Assembly (NCBI GenBank): GCA_947587565.1
Contig: CANPYA010000038.1
Location: 1-10,589 of the forward strand
Direction of reading: 5' to 3'
DNA length: 10,589 nucleotides
DNA from: an uncultured Bacilli bacterium
GTDB lineage: Bacteria; Bacillota_I; Bacilli_A; RF39; UBA660
The notes below the pieces were generated by a model. It searched no databases. It was given only the letters and a program-made list of their open reading frames with translations, and was not told where the DNA came from. Below are positions 1 through 6,315 of this stretch, piece by piece; within the stretch, counting starts at the first letter, position 1; every line of letters begins with the position of its first letter. Made by a program: the position numbers and the translations under genes.

Positions 1-695
1 AAATTAACAATGGTTTTAGTTTCATTAATAACTACTTTTAAATTACCTATAACATCATCAATGGCTTTAACAATTTTCCCAACTTCTAAATATTCATTTT
101 GGTCCATCGCTATTTCAAAAGCACTAAATAATTTATCAACATTTTCAAATTGTAACTCAATGGGGTTTTTAATAATCGCAAAATCATTTTCATTATTACT
201 ATAAAGATTTCTAATTTCTCTATAGTCTGCTTTAAGTTTAATAATTGTTTCTCTGTTTCTTTCTTCCGATAAAGTTATCTCTCTTATTTCATCAAGTAAA
301 AAGTCGGCTTTTGTCTTAATATAATTAATATTCATTTCAACTTCCGCTAAACCTTTTTTTAACTTCGAATAATCTTTTTCATTATAATCATTTTGGAGTT
401 CAATAATATCATCTGTTATTTTTGGTAATTCTTTATCTCTGATATTTTCAAATCTTTTTTGCCAATTTTTATATTTTTTCTTTAATTCATTATTATTGAC
501 TAAAGCTTCTACTTTATTTAATTCACTTAATATAGATGACGAAATTATTAAATTCTTTTCTCTTTCTAAAGCATTTATTTCTTTAGTTAAAGTATTCTTA
601 TATCTTTTATTCATCAATACTAAAACCACAACAACGATAACCATTGTCACTAAATAATACGCCACGGCGATTAGTAAAAATGTTTCTCTAGTCAA
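1..695 (-). CDS. ezrA: Septation ring formation regulator EzrA, 5' part (runs off left edge)
   Basis: About 231 codons are visible, with no stop before the window edge. The protein opens with a single hydrophobic segment (about residues 5-27), followed by a long charged helical region with coiled-coil character. The stretch SELNKVEALVNNNELKKKYK near residues 50-70, followed by a Trp and an Arg-Phe pair, fits the EzrA cytoplasmic domain. EzrA is a membrane-anchored, spectrin-like negative regulator of FtsZ ring formation in Firmicutes; full-length proteins are about 560 residues, so over half is missing. The start is inferred to be TTG at 695-693, because AAGGTGAT (707-700) sits at good spacing and no ATG lies upstream in frame; an in-frame GTG at 704-702 overlaps that site and is less likely. 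A strong terminator separates it from the upstream PBP gene, so it probably has its own promoter; only weak candidates are visible (TATGAT near 720-726). Confidence 0.85.
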   Translation of the reverse strand, partial: MTRETFLLIAVAYYLVTMVIVVVVLVLMNKRYKNTLTKEINALEREKNLIISSSILSELNKVEALVNNNELKKKYKNWQKRFENIRDKELPKITDDIIELQNDYNEKDYSKLKKGLAEVEMNINYIKTKADFLLDEIREITLSEERNRETIIKLKADYREIRNLYSNNENDFAIIKNPIELQFENVDKLFSAFEIAMDQNEYLEVGKIVKAIDDVIGNLKVVINETKTIVN

Positions 696-746
696 TTCAA
701 TCACCTTACTATAAATAGTTTATCATAAAATTTAACAATTTAGAAT

Positions 747-783
747 AAAAAACGACAAATTTTTTAATTGTCTTTGTCGTTTT
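747..783 (-). terminator. Rho-independent terminator closing the dcw cluster
   Basis: Arms 749-759 (AAAACGACAAA) and 773-783 (TTTGTCGTTTT) are perfect 11-bp complements around a 13-nt loop. Read on the minus strand, the hairpin starts just past the PBP stop codon and is followed by TTTTTTATT. This ends the mraZ-rsmH-ftsL-pbp transcript before ezrA. The plus-strand side also has a T-rich tail, but no plus-strand gene reads into it. Confidence 0.85.
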
Positions 784-785
784 AT

Positions 786-2894
786 TTATTTAGTTAATTC
801 AACAGTTAAAACACTATCACTATTAATAACGGTTCCGGGAGCAATACTTTGGCTAGTTACATAACCATAACCATTCGTATTTATTGGAATACCTAGTAAA
901 TTTGCATAAGTCATAACTTCATTTAAACTCCAGTTGGTAATATCTTCCATCACATAATCTTTTTTATTACTTACTAAAAATACTTTACTACCTTCAATAA
1001 CACTAGTATCTTTTAAAGGATATTGATTAATAACATATTTACCAGTTCCTAAAGTATAAACATTTAATTTTTGATTTTGTAATTCTTCTTTAGTGGGATT
1101 AATTTCTTTACTAATATAATTATCTAATTTAATAATTTTATTATTTTCTTCTGCATCTTTTACTTCCATACCTTCATAAGCGACAATGTCATCCACAATT
1201 TTACTTATTTCTTTCGCAATTGGGGTGGCATTTGATGAAGATAATTTTTTAGTAGCAATATAAATGATATATTTCGGATCATCTTCGGGGAAGATACCCG
1301 CAAAAGAACGGACATAATCATAAGGGCCATCTAAGTATTTACCATTTTCAACAATTTGAGCAGTTCCCGTTTTACCAAGCATTGTTGTTTTAGTAGGCCG
1401 ATAATTTTTATAAGAAGAAAGACCATCATAAACCGCCGTATGCATTAATTTTTTCATATAATCGGTGGTTTCTTTACTAAATACTTTCTTAACTTCTTCT
1501 CTTTTTCCTTCATAAATAACTTCGCCATTATTATCCACTATTTTAGAAACAATGTAAGGTTTTAAAACTGTCCCATCATTAGTAATAGATGTTAAGGCTT
1601 GAAGCATTTGAATTGGGGTAACCGTAATACCTTGTCCAAAAGCGGCGGTTGCCATTTCAAGTTGATTTGTGAAAGCTATTTTACCACTTGCTTCACTAGC
1701 TAATTCTATCCCTGTTTTTTTACTAAAGCCTAAATTTTTATAAAAGTCCGTTAAATTAGCAAGACCTACTTGATCAGCAATATAAGAAGCAGCAACATTG
1801 GATGAATAAGCAAAACCGGTATCAAAATTAATCCCATCACCCCAACCTTGACCATTATTATGGTCGTGAATCGTATAATTACCTATTTTTCTTTTACCAG
1901 AAGAATAAGTTTTTGACCCATCATAATTACCAAGTTCAATATCACTCGCCCAAGAGAATATCTTCATAACACTTCCGGGTTCATATTGATAACTAACTAA
2001 AGGATTCATATAACTTTTATCTTTTAAAGTGCCTAAATCATTGGAATTAAAATTTGGGTATGTACTACTTGCCACAATAGCACCCGTTTTGGCATCCATC
2101 ACACTAAAAATCATCCAATCCATGGTATATTCTTCGGATAATCTTCTGGTTAAGTTCTCCGCAAACCATTGAATCTTTTCATCAATTGTTAAATAAATAT
2201 CATTCCCATTAATTGCATCTTCCGTTTGCACCTCGGCACTAGGTAAAGTATAGCCATACGCATCAGTTTGATAAGTCGACTTTCCATTTTGCCCACTTAA
2301 ATCATCATTGAAATAGGCTTCTATTCCCATTTCACCTTTCATCGTTCCATCTTCTTGTTCTTTTGCATAACCAATTATATAAGATGCAAATTGGCCCATA
2401 CTATAATGTCTTTTCGAACCCGTTATAAAATCTAATCCTGGTAAATCTAGTGCTAAAACTTTATTTTTTTCCGATTCTGTTAAATCTTTGGCCCCCGCAA
2501 ATTCGACTTGATACTTACCTTCTTGTTTTAAAGTATTTAAAACTTTTTCATAATCTAAATCTAAGGTTTCACTTAAGGCTTTTGCGGTTTTTTCTTTATC
2601 CACTACATGTTGGGGTTTTTTAGGATCTGTTGTTCTACTTTCTGCTAAATAAGCAATTAAAGTATAGGAATTAACGGTAATCGCTAAATTATTCCCATCT
2701 TTATCATAAATATTACCTCTTTTAGCATAGATTATTTCTGTTTTGGTATTTCTGTTATTGGCAAACTCTTTTAAATTAATTCCATCAATGTTCTTACTTA
2801 AAGCAATATAAGAAAGACGAACTATAATGGCTAAAAAAAGAAAAGCCACCATAAAAATTAAAACTCTTGGAATTTTTACTGTAACTTTTCGCAT
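786..2894 (-). CDS. Septal class B penicillin-binding protein (PBP2/FtsI type) with C-terminal PASTA domains
   Basis: This is a 702-residue D,D-transpeptidase that crosslinks peptidoglycan at the division septum, anchored in the membrane with the catalytic part outside. An N-terminal membrane segment lies at about residues 9-32. The class B dimerisation motif with Arg59-Gly60 (RGNIYDKDG) follows, and the transpeptidase domain covers about 230-570. All three active-site motifs are intact: SVMK (S308 nucleophile, K311), SSN (364-366) and KTG (508-510). Two PASTA-like modules follow at about 595-645 and 646-702, as in PBP2x, PBP2B and SpoVD of Firmicutes. The start ATG has AGGTGA 8 nt upstream and lies 23 nt after the ftsL stop. 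Position after ftsL in the dcw cluster supports a cell-division role (pbpB/ftsI equivalent). A SpoVD-like sporulation paralogue cannot be excluded from sequence alone, but this is the only PBP in the cluster. Confidence 0.93.
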   Translation of the reverse strand: MRKVTVKIPRVLIFMVAFLFLAIIVRLSYIALSKNIDGINLKEFANNRNTKTEIIYAKRGNIYDKDGNNLAITVNSYTLIAYLAESRTTDPKKPQHVVDKEKTAKALSETLDLDYEKVLNTLKQEGKYQVEFAGAKDLTESEKNKVLALDLPGLDFITGSKRHYSMGQFASYIIGYAKEQEDGTMKGEMGIEAYFNDDLSGQNGKSTYQTDAYGYTLPSAEVQTEDAINGNDIYLTIDEKIQWFAENLTRRLSEEYTMDWMIFSVMDAKTGAIVASSTYPNFNSNDLGTLKDKSYMNPLVSYQYEPGSVMKIFSWASDIELGNYDGSKTYSSGKRKIGNYTIHDHNNGQGWGDGINFDTGFAYSSNVAASYIADQVGLANLTDFYKNLGFSKKTGIELASEASGKIAFTNQLEMATAAFGQGITVTPIQMLQALTSITNDGTVLKPYIVSKIVDNNGEVIYEGKREEVKKVFSKETTDYMKKLMHTAVYDGLSSYKNYRPTKTTMLGKTGTAQIVENGKYLDGPYDYVRSFAGIFPEDDPKYIIYIATKKLSSSNATPIAKEISKIVDDIVAYEGMEVKDAEENNKIIKLDNYISKEINPTKEELQNQKLNVYTLGTGKYVINQYPLKDTSVIEGSKVFLVSNKKDYVMEDITNWSLNEVMTYANLLGIPINTNGYGYVTSQSIAPGTVINSDSVLTVELTK

Positions 2895-2917
2895 TATTTC
2901 TTCACCTCGTAAATTGT

Positions 2918-3211
2918 TTATTTTCCATTAACAATGTTATCACTATTATAAGACAAACCATATCTTTCTGCAACTTTTTGAATATTTTCCATACTAACTA
3001 ATTCATTAATTTGCATTTCTAAACTTTCATTACTACTCTCTTGTTTTTCAATTTTACTTTTTAATTTCTCCGTTGCAATATTCGTTTGACTTAAAAGAGC
3101 TTTGGTAAAAATATTAACCATTGGAATAGACATTAATAAAACAAGTAAAATAACATACATGAGTTTTTCATGCTTTAATAATTTATATCTTTTCTTTTTT
3201 CCTTTACTCAT
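2918..3211 (-). CDS. ftsL: Cell division protein FtsL
   Basis: A 97-residue bitopic membrane protein. It has a basic cytoplasmic tail (residues 1-16, rich in Lys/Arg), one transmembrane helix (about 17-37) and an extracellular coiled-coil stretch (about 42-75), ending in a motif with AERYGLSY typical of the FtsL/DivIC family. FtsL forms a complex with DivIB/FtsQ and DivIC/FtsB that activates septal FtsW-PBP. FtsL is poorly conserved in sequence, so the call rests on size, topology and its classic place between rsmH and the septal PBP. The start is 4 nt after the rsmH stop, with an AAAGGA ribosome binding site inside the end of rsmH, so translational coupling is likely. Confidence 0.85.
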   Translation of the reverse strand: MSKGKKKRYKLLKHEKLMYVILLVLLMSIPMVNIFTKALLSQTNIATEKLKSKIEKQESSNESLEMQINELVSMENIQKVAERYGLSYNSDNIVNGK

Positions 3212-3215
3212 TTTA

Positions 3216-4142
3216 TCATATCCTTTCCGCTACTCTTAATTTGGCACTATGACTTCGACTATTTTCTTTTAATTCTTCATCACTAGGCAAAATTGGTTTT
3301 CTATTAACTAATTTAATCAAAGGCTTATATTCATCCGGTATTATTGGTAAACCTTTAACTAATTCATCAACTTCACTATATTTTTTGAATAATTTTTTAA
3401 CTACCCGATCTTCTAAGGAATGAAAAGTTATAACCGCTATTCTTCCTTCTTTATTAAGTAAATTAATGGCATCAGGTAGAACACTTTCTAACACATTTAT
3501 TTCATCATTAACCATAATTCTTAAGGCTTGAAATATTTTTCTTTCTGGATGCTCTTTATAAAAGTAATTAGCTCCCACACTTTTTTTAATGATTTCCACT
3601 AATTCTAATGTAGTGGTAATTTGTTTGGTACTTCTGGCTCTTACAATTCCTTTACTTATAACCTTGGCTAGTTTTTCTTCCCCGTATTTAAAGAAACAAT
3701 CAACTAATTCTTCTTCCTTAAAATTATTGACAATATCTTTGGCTGTCACTTTATTTTCTAAATTCATTCGCATATCTAAAGGTGCATCTTTCATAAAAGA
3801 AAATCCCCGTTCCTCATCATCTATTTGGGGTGATGAAAAACCTAAGTCAAAGATAATACCATCAATTTTGGAAATATTTAATTCCGTTAAAGACTTCTTT
3901 AAATCTTTAAAATTAATGGGTAATATTTTGTAATTAGAACCAATCTTTTGTAATTCTTTATCCGAATATTCTCTCGCTTCTTTATCTTGATCAATTCCAA
4001 TTAACAAACCATCTTTATTTAATCTTTTTAATATTTCTTTACTCATTCCGGCATATCCTAAAGTAGCATCAACATAAATACCAGTAGGTTTAATATTTAA
4101 AGCATCAATTACTTCTTTAAGCATGACACTATAATGTTTCAT
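3216..4142 (-). CDS. rsmH: 16S rRNA (cytosine(1402)-N(4))-methyltransferase RsmH
   Basis: RsmH (formerly MraW) uses S-adenosylmethionine to methylate N4 of C1402 in the 16S rRNA decoding centre. The 308-residue product matches the family length. Visible marks are the SAM-binding loop YVDATLGYAGMS (residues 23-34, usually GGAGHS), the acidic GIDQD strand end (49-53), FDLGFSSPQID (98-108), RGFSF with APLDMRM (112-126), ITFHSLEDR (about 241-249) and the C-terminal NSRSHSAKLRVAER. I place the start at 4142, giving MKHYSVMLKE as in homologues. GAGG at 4152-4149 lies 6 nt upstream, whereas the frame open to 4169 would add nine unlikely residues. It overlaps the 3' end of mraZ by 14 nt, so the two are probably translationally coupled. 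Confidence 0.95.
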   Translation of the reverse strand: MKHYSVMLKEVIDALNIKPTGIYVDATLGYAGMSKEILKRLNKDGLLIGIDQDKEAREYSDKELQKIGSNYKILPINFKDLKKSLTELNISKIDGIIFDLGFSSPQIDDEERGFSFMKDAPLDMRMNLENKVTAKDIVNNFKEEELVDCFFKYGEEKLAKVISKGIVRARSTKQITTTLELVEIIKKSVGANYFYKEHPERKIFQALRIMVNDEINVLESVLPDAINLLNKEGRIAVITFHSLEDRVVKKLFKKYSEVDELVKGLPIIPDEYKPLIKLVNRKPILPSDEELKENSRSHSAKLRVAERI

Positions 4143-4566
4143 TAGATACCTCAAATAAATGTTCAGCAATGTTTTCTAGTTCTTTAGAATTTTCATTCAT
4201 ATAATTATTAAATAAAGTTTCATCCCATATTTCAATACGGTCATTTACGCCGATTACAACGCACTCTTTCGTTAAACCGGCGTAGCTAACCAATGGGGAG
4301 GTAATATTGATTCGACCCATTTTGTCGAATTCGCATACAGAGGCTCCTGCAAAAAATGAACGCATAAATGTCCGGGCATCTTTCTTAGTAAATGGTAAAG
4401 TATTAAGTTTATTAACCACTTTTTCCCAATCCTCTACTGTATATAAGTAAAGACATTTTTCAAGACCGCGAGTAACAATGATTTTTGTCCTATCTTCCCG
4501 GAATTTTCCAGGTAAAACAATTCGGCCTTTTTCATCAATATTATGATGATATTCACCCATGAACAT
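4129..4566 (-). CDS. mraZ: Transcriptional regulator MraZ
   Basis: A 145-residue MraZ, first gene of the dcw cluster and a DNA-binding repressor (in some species an activator) of that operon. It has two AbrB-like SpoVT modules. The first holds NIDEKGRIVLPGKFR (about residues 9-23) and the second has CEFDKMGRINI (about 78-88). These paired DxxGR motifs are the family signature. LPFTKKDARTFMRSFFAG and ECVVIGVNDRIEIW match conserved MraZ blocks. The start MFMGEY is the same as in Bacillus homologues and is preceded by GGGTGAT (4577-4571) at proper spacing. Just upstream lie four 10-bp-spaced AGTGG repeats that fit its own operator, so it is likely autoregulated. Confidence 0.96.
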   Translation of the reverse strand: MFMGEYHHNIDEKGRIVLPGKFREDRTKIIVTRGLEKCLYLYTVEDWEKVVNKLNTLPFTKKDARTFMRSFFAGASVCEFDKMGRINITSPLVSYAGLTKECVVIGVNDRIEIWDETLFNNYMNENSKELENIAEHLFEVSNETL

Positions 4567-4575
4567 TTATATCAC

Positions 4576-4610
4576 CCACTTTCTGCCACTATTAACCACT
4601 GCTTACCACT
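4576..4610 (-). promoter_or_regulatory. MraZ operator: four AGTGG repeats in 10-bp phase
   Basis: On the plus strand CCACT occurs at 4576-4580, 4586-4590, 4596-4600 and 4606-4610, a perfect 10-bp period (AGTGG on the coding strand). MraZ proteins are known to bind GTGG/TGGG-type direct repeats of this period upstream of their own gene. The array begins just downstream of the -10 box, covers the expected transcription start and leader, and its last unit runs into the mraZ ribosome binding site. That arrangement fits repression by occlusion. A degenerate fifth unit (ACCAT, 4616-4620) continues the phase into the -10 region. Confidence 0.85.
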
Positions 4611-4639
4611 ATTTTACCATCTGACTAGTAGAAAGTAAA
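4611..4639 (-). promoter_or_regulatory. Promoter of mraZ and the dcw operon
   Basis: An extended -10 box TGGTAAAAT is visible on the minus strand (TAAAAT at 4616-4611). The -35 candidate TTTACT (4639-4634) lies exactly 17 bp upstream. The predicted start is near 4604, inside the AGTGG repeat array. The -35 is weak, but the TGN extension compensates, and the location relative to the operator supports the call. Confidence 0.6.
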
Positions 4640-4747
4640 TAATTTAACTCAAAAAAATCAAAAAAATTTTTGAATTGACAAAAATTTGACAAAAGAAAAA
4701 GTATAATTTTTTTTACCTACGGATAATTTTTTAAAAACTTCCCTATT

Positions 4748-4824
4748 ATATAAAAATAGAGAGAATATTATATTTCTCTCTACCGACAACATAACGTGAT
4801 CCCCTGAAACTTTCATCTTCACTA
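4748..4824 (-). ncRNA. Candidate small RNA or leader RNA upstream of mraZ
   Basis: About 75 nt lie between a good minus-strand promoter (TTGATA-17 bp-TAATAT) and a U-tract terminator hairpin, with no gene between. The core 4783-4824 is clearly richer in G and C than its surroundings. It can fold locally as GUGA/UCAC closing an inner UGAA/UUCA hairpin, followed by an unpaired GUUAUGUUGUCGG stretch and the terminator. I do not recognise a known RNA family. It could be an independent trans-acting small RNA, an attenuator leader for the dcw operon downstream, or merely the 3' end of the acetyltransferase transcript. A 52-codon frame from ATG 4816 to 4658 crosses it but lacks a ribosome binding site. 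Confidence 0.35.
4751..4782 (-). terminator. Rho-independent terminator (minus strand)
   Basis: Perfect 9-bp arms 4757-4765 and 4774-4782 (TAGAGAGAA/TTCTCTCTA) enclose an 8-nt loop. On the minus strand the hairpin is followed by TTTTTATATAA. It lies about 118 nt past the acetyltransferase stop. It ends either that operon or the short candidate RNA starting near 4824. On the plus strand no T-run follows, so it is strand-specific. Confidence 0.7.
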
Positions 4825-4829
4825 AACAA

Positions 4830-4858
4830 ATATTATCCTAATTAATAACAATTATCAA
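4830..4858 (-). promoter_or_regulatory. Sigma-A type promoter for the candidate RNA
   Basis: On the minus strand TTGATA (4858-4853) and TAATAT (4835-4830) are separated by exactly 17 bp. The predicted start is near 4824, about 40 nt before the terminator hairpin begins. The surroundings are very AT-rich, so chance matches are common; the intact spacing and the GC-richer sequence right after it raise confidence. Confidence 0.45.
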
Positions 4859-4899
4859 TTTATATTATATGCTTTTTTTACAAGATATTTATAAAGTGA

Positions 4900-5379
4900 T
4901 TATTTTTTTAAAACCCCATTATAACAAAATTCTTTTTCTTTAGAATTAACTTGAATTATTTCGGTTAATTCCCAATTATATTTTTGAAGAAATGGTTTAA
5001 ACATTTTTAATTTATAATCTCTTATAGTTATATAAGGCTTTGTTGTTTCTAACCATTCCATGGCTTTAATAAGTAATATACTACCTATTCCCTTTCTTCT
5101 ATATGAAGGAGTTACATATAATGTACATATTTTTTTCTCTTGACTATCTTTTTTAAGACAAGATACCGCAATTATTTTAGAATTATCTTGAACAAATAAA
5201 ATATTTCTTTTAGAGTTATTTAATGTTTCTGGTAGTTGTTTATTAAAAAACCATTCTTGATATTTTAAATAATCATTACCAATAAATTTGGTTAAATTAT
5301 ATATTTTAGTAGCTAATTGTCTTAATTCTTCTTCACTAATCTTATCAATGTAGTCTTTTAAACTTTCAACATTAAACAT
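4900..5379 (-). CDS. GNAT family N-acetyltransferase
   Basis: A 159-residue protein with the acetyl-CoA binding core of GNAT enzymes: strand CTLYVTPSYR leading into RRKGIGS (residues 94-100), the Arg/Gln-x-x-Gly-x-Gly motif that grips the pyrophosphate of acetyl-CoA, followed by helix ILLIKAMEWL. The N-terminal part (1-60) is helical and less conserved, and the C-terminal WELTEIIQV strand fits the end of the fold. The acceptor substrate cannot be told; these enzymes acetylate small amines, antibiotics or protein amino groups. The start is well supported by AAAGGAG about 6 nt before the ATG. It follows the 215-aa unknown gene by 23 nt and is probably co-transcribed with it. Confidence 0.85.
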   Translation of the reverse strand: MFNVESLKDYIDKISEEELRQLATKIYNLTKFIGNDYLKYQEWFFNKQLPETLNNSKRNILFVQDNSKIIAVSCLKKDSQEKKICTLYVTPSYRRKGIGSILLIKAMEWLETTKPYITIRDYKLKMFKPFLQKYNWELTEIIQVNSKEKEFCYNGVLKK

Positions 5380-5402
5380 ATTAACTCCTTTTTATTTTAA
5401 AT

Positions 5403-6050
5403 TTATTTATTTTTTAATATTTTAGTTTCTCTATGCTCTAAATTTAATTTAGCAAGTAATTCTATACCTAAAAATTCTTCGGCTCTTTTTAAATCACTAA
5501 GAGAAATTGTTGCAACTAAATTTAATTTAATTAAACTAATTAACTCATTATAATATGGTGTAATATTTTGCTCTTTAGCATTCATCTCTTTCTTACTTAA
5601 CAAATATTCTAATTTTTTTAATATTAATTTCTTTTTAGTTATATCAGCATTATCAGATACATTAAAATCTTGCCATAAAGAGTTTATTTCATCATCTAAA
5701 TCTAATTCTGAAGGAATACTATAATTAAAAATTTCATTCAAAACTTCGGAATTTGATTTTAAAAGTTTATTCATTAATGTTACTAAATATGGTGGACAAT
5801 ATTCATCATAACTAAATAAAAATACATCTCTAATTTCTTCAAAATATTCTTTTTCACCAACTTTAATTGAATTAAAATTTTTAATAAGATTTTTATTAGC
5901 AAAATTTGGAAAATAATCATCCTTTTTTTCTACATGTTTAATATAACTACAATTTTCTATTATTTTATTTTTTAAAGTTTCAATTGCATTTATATCAAAA
6001 TCAACTGCATATTTTTCGATTACTCCATTATTTTCTTTGTAATAAAACAT
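5403..6050 (-). CDS. Hypothetical protein, 215 aa, upstream partner of the GNAT gene
   Basis: I do not recognise this protein. It is soluble (no signal peptide or membrane helix), very rich in Lys, Asn, Leu and Glu, and mostly helical by composition, with an acidic middle (SELDLDDEINSLWQDF, about 113-128) and a basic C-terminus. The only cysteines are Cys34 and Cys85 (Cys85 in DEYCPPY), and there is no obvious catalytic motif. It is real rather than chance: it has a long open frame, a GGGGGA ribosome binding site before the ATG, and sits tightly upstream of the acetyltransferase (23 nt). The tRNA-Met terminator lies directly upstream, so transcription must come from read-through or a promoter hidden around 6060-6110. 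Its strongly A/T-rich codons and uncharacterised nature suggest an accessory gene. Confidence 0.7.
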   Translation of the reverse strand: MFYYKENNGVIEKYAVDFDINAIETLKNKIIENCSYIKHVEKKDDYFPNFANKNLIKNFNSIKVGEKEYFEEIRDVFLFSYDEYCPPYLVTLMNKLLKSNSEVLNEIFNYSIPSELDLDDEINSLWQDFNVSDNADITKKKLILKKLEYLLSKKEMNAKEQNITPYYNELISLIKLNLVATISLSDLKRAEEFLGIELLAKLNLEHRETKILKNK

Positions 6051-6067
6051 AATAATTCCCCCAAACT

Positions 6068-6103
6068 AGATAAAAATAAAACTCGAATTTTGATTATTCG
6101 AGT
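6068..6103 (-). terminator. Terminator of the tRNA-Met transcript
   Basis: Arms 6081-6088 (ACTCGAAT) and 6096-6103 (ATTCGAGT) are perfect 8-bp complements with a 7-nt loop. On the minus strand they are followed by TTTATTTTTATC. The hairpin begins 12 nt after the tRNA CCA end and stops short of the 215-aa gene. Confidence 0.8.
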
Positions 6104-6115
6104 AACTTCCAAAAT

Positions 6116-6192
6116 TGGTAGCGAGAGAGGGATTCGAACCCCCGACACTGCGGGTATGAACCGCATGCTCTAGCCAACTGAGCTATCTCGCC
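6116..6192 (-). tRNA. tRNA-Met (anticodon CAT), elongator type
   Basis: A complete 77-nt cloverleaf including an encoded 3' CCA. The acceptor stem GGCGAGA pairs with TCTCGCT (one G-U at the first position), and the D arm carries AGCTCAGTTGG. The anticodon stem TGCGG/CCGCA frames the loop TTCATAC with anticodon CAT, and the T arm carries GGTTCGAAT. The TTCATAC loop and a paired position 1 match elongator tRNA-Met of Firmicutes. Initiator tRNA (mismatched 1-72 pair and a run of G-C pairs in the anticodon stem) and the lysidine tRNA-Ile (loop CTCATAA) fit less well. Confidence 0.95.
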
Positions 6193-6207
6193 ATAACCAG
6201 TAATTTA

Positions 6208-6236
6208 ATACTACCATAATTAGACATTTATTGCAA
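6208..6236 (-). promoter_or_regulatory. Promoter of tRNA-Met
   Basis: TTGCAA (6236-6231) and TAGTAT (6213-6208) are 17 bp apart on the minus strand, with a TGG extension before the -10. The predicted start is near 6201, leaving a leader of about 9 nt before the mature tRNA. Confidence 0.7.
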
Positions 6237-6255
6237 GCGAAATTAGCAAATTTTC

Positions 6256-6284
6256 TTGACATCAAATAAAATCTATGCCTAAAT
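6256..6284 (+). promoter_or_regulatory. Promoter of the DUF84 gene
   Basis: A consensus -35 TTGACA (6256-6261) is followed after 17 bp by CTAAAT (6279-6284), which is preceded by the extended -10 TG at 6276-6277. The predicted start near 6291 falls after the earliest in-frame ATG (6289), which helps place translation at 6316. It is back to back with the tRNA-Met promoter, with 19 bp between the two -35 boxes. Confidence 0.6.
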
Positions 6285-6315
6285 ATTAATGGTAATAATT
6301 AATGGAGGTATAAAA

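Larger units (their letters stand above)
4567..4899. other. Gene-free interval upstream of mraZ
   Basis: This 333-base stretch contains, from left to right, the mraZ ribosome binding site and operator repeats (4571-4610), the mraZ promoter (4611-4639), an AT-rich filler with homopolymer runs (4640-4750), a minus-strand terminator hairpin (4751-4782), a GC-richer core (4783-4824), a minus-strand promoter (4830-4858) and an AT-rich tail to the end of the acetyltransferase gene. No convincing protein gene was found on either strand. Confidence 0.7.

Noticed and set aside
10..204. A plus-strand open frame of 64 codons.
   Set aside because: It lies antisense to the well-supported ezrA coding region, has no ribosome binding site and matches no family.
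3589..3933. A plus-strand open frame of 114 codons.
   Set aside because: It is fully antisense to conserved rsmH sequence; its hydrophobic, Ser-rich composition reflects the complement of the Lys/Asp/Glu-rich rsmH codons.
4675..4707. A plus-strand promoter look-alike: two TTGACAAAA copies 11 bp apart, then TATAAT.
   Set aside because: Spacers are 21 and 10 bp, neither workable, and no plus-strand gene follows. It resembles the rpsD promoter with 6 bases missing, probably by chance in A-rich DNA.
4658..4816. A 52-codon minus-strand frame beginning MKVSGDHVML that crosses the candidate RNA and terminator.
   Set aside because: There is no ribosome binding site before the ATG, the second half is low-complexity Lys/Phe from A/T runs, and a terminator hairpin lies inside it.
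6116..6192. The tRNA-Met gene as an attachment site for an inserted element carrying the GNAT pair.
   Set aside because: I found no second copy of the tRNA 3' end downstream, and no integrase, transposase or phage-like gene in the window.
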